This document shows, piece by piece, positions 62,690 to 64,000 of a stretch of DNA of 64,000 nt. A program made the translations under genes and the position numbers. The stretch spans positions 93,558,223 through 93,622,222 of the forward strand of contig OZ025241.1 of assembly GCA_964019155.1 (NCBI GenBank). The letters run 5' to 3'. The DNA is from Osedax fenrisi (Eukaryota > Annelida > Polychaeta > Sabellida > Siboglinidae). Position 1 is the first letter of the stretch; every line of letters starts with the position of its first letter. The notes under the pieces were generated by a model. That model was not told the DNA's origin and made no database searches. It saw only the letters and a program-made list of their open reading frames with translations.

Positions 62690-63230
62690 TAATTTATCTT
62701 TATTGTCGGGTAATATACCGAAAATGTTGAAAAAATCTATAATCACATCAATTTAAAAAAAGGGTGAACCAACAAATTCAAATAAATATATTTATATATA
62801 GGCCTATTTCAATAACATATGTGTAGAGTATTAGAACTTATTATTTCTAAACAATTAATTTTTTATTTAAATATCTAATAATTTATTAACAAAAAATCAA
62901 TATGGTTTTATAAGTGGAAAATCAACAGAATTACAATTAACAAAATGTTTAATATTTTAATATAATGAATTGAATAATACAAAATGTGTAGATATAATAT
63001 ATATATTGATTTTGCAAAATCTGTTGATGTTGTTTCTCATGACAAACTAATATATAAATTAAAATCATACGGTATATCTAATAAAATAATAAAATGGTTT
63101 TATAATTTTGTATAGAATAGATCTCAAATTACACGGGTTGACAATTCTTTTTCAATTATTCCACAAGTATCGGTTTTATGTCCAATTTTATTTCTATTAT
63201 ATATATCTATTATATCTTCATATATGAATA
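62690..63230 (+). pseudogene. Decayed jockey/CR1-type RT, first half
   Basis: Motifs in order are GNIPKMLKKSIITSI, KKGEPTNSNK, CRVLELIISKQL, YIDFAKSVDVVSHDKLIYKL (the first catalytic Asp block, normally DFAKAFD), YGISNKIIKWFYNF, RSQITRVDNSFS and IIPQVSVLCPILFLLYIS (normally GVPQGSVLGPLLF). Several frame changes and stops. It ends before YADD, abutting the next inverted-repeat element. Confidence 0.8.
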
Positions 63231-63238
63231 CTATAGTA

Positions 63239-63939
63239 GGGGAAAGATGGGTAATGTGGCCATGCGGGTAATGTGGCCACTTGGCGTATCTCATAAACTA
63301 TAAGTCCAATCAAAAAAAAATATGTACATGAAATATGCGCATTAGTAAGCATTATTCAAATAAGTAAAAATAATTTGTATATCTATTAATAAAAAAAAAT
63401 GATGTAAAAAATACAAAAAAATCGATTTACTTTTTAAAAAATTGAAATAAAAGTTTAGTAAAAATTTATTAAATCACTAATATATAATATAAATTGAAAA
63501 TTAATGTTGGGTGTTAAAGAACTATTTAATTTTAACAAAGTGTATAAGCAATTTATTTTAGTAAGTAATATTCATTATTATATAGGGTAAATAGCGTGAT
63601 ACCTCGAAGCGGGTAAGTTGGCCACCTTTTAGAGGGTAATGTGGCCACTTCAATATGATATAAGCCAATCATATGATCAGCCATATGATTTAAGCCAATC
63701 ATATGATCAGAAATAAATATTTTTATATTTTTATAAAATTGCGTGCGTCATTATATGAAAACGTTGATAGAATCAACATCTACTATATCCTAACCATACA
63801 AATATATTTTCATACATATTATAATCGTGGTATAAACTTTTAAATTTAATTTAGTATATTTATCATCTATTAACACAATTATAAAGAAATATATATATAT
63901 ATATATATTTATATTATTTATTACATATATATTATATTA

Positions 63940-63984
<45 letters not shown>

Positions 63985-64000
63985 ATATGTGTATAAAACT
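63239..64000. mobile_element. TA-flanked inverted-repeat element, AATGTGGCCAC family, partial
   Basis: Starts TA-GGGGAAAGATGGGTAATGTG and carries repeated GGGTAATGTGGCCA motifs at 63,249, 63,269, 63,612 (GGGTAAGTTGGCCA) and 63,635. The cap matches the other GGGGARAG elements. No right terminal repeat is seen before the window ends, so it is incomplete here. A direct pair of AAGCCAATCATATGATCAG lies at 63,662-63,711, and (TA)n at about 63,888-63,908 and 63,945-63,981. Confidence 0.75.

Overview
The window is AT-rich nuclear DNA from a eukaryote, most likely an invertebrate metazoan. The evidence is L2/CR1-type and other metazoan-type non-LTR retrotransposons, a Ty3/gypsy remnant, a tRNA-derived SINE, many terminal-inverted-repeat elements, very frequent (TA)n arrays, and candidate introns and AATAAA signals instead of bacterial gene organisation. 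I cannot name the species. There is no rRNA gene, no intact tRNA gene and no CRISPR array that I can see. Most open frames in the window are microsatellite translations or chance frames.

Layout. 1-36.5 kb is gene-poor. It holds microsatellites, minisatellites, patches rich in CACGTG, two RFX-type X-boxes, a 1.47 kb inverted-repeat element (3.2-4.7 kb), a pogo-like MITE (19.0-19.5 kb), a decayed minus-strand gypsy element (21.8-23.2 kb), a 1.5 kb TA-flanked inverted-repeat element (27.1-28.6 kb), a decayed RTE-like reverse transcriptase (33.6-34.5 kb) and a SINE (35.5-35.8 kb). 36.56-42.72 kb (copy A) and 57.61-62.34 kb (copy B) are a segmental duplication in the same orientation, about 20-21 kb apart. 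Each copy carries one minus-strand exon for a candidate single-pass surface protein. The ectodomain is strongly conserved. The membrane region has diverged. The cytoplasmic tail is encoded by a 12-bp minisatellite that is long in A and short in B. Between the copies lie another L2/CR1 remnant, two TA-flanked inverted-repeat elements (46.4 and 50.2 kb) and the best-preserved element of the window, an L2/CR1-like non-LTR retrotransposon (about 52.9-57.35 kb). That element has a PHD-finger ORF1 and an endonuclease/reverse-transcriptase ORF2 broken by one frameshift. 58.6-64 kb adds three more RT remnants and the start of another inverted-repeat element.

How it fits together. Apart from the two surface-protein exons, the recognisable coding sequence is retroelement-derived and mostly broken. 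The small inverted-repeat elements have no transposase and would depend on an enzyme supplied elsewhere. Copy B preserves the empty target site of the element at 40,974-41,770 in copy A, which supports TA target-site duplication and places that insertion after the duplication (or as an excision from B). The two best leads are the duplicated receptor-like exon pair and the set of five inverted-repeat elements that share a TAGGGGARAG-like cap but carry different repeated inner motifs.
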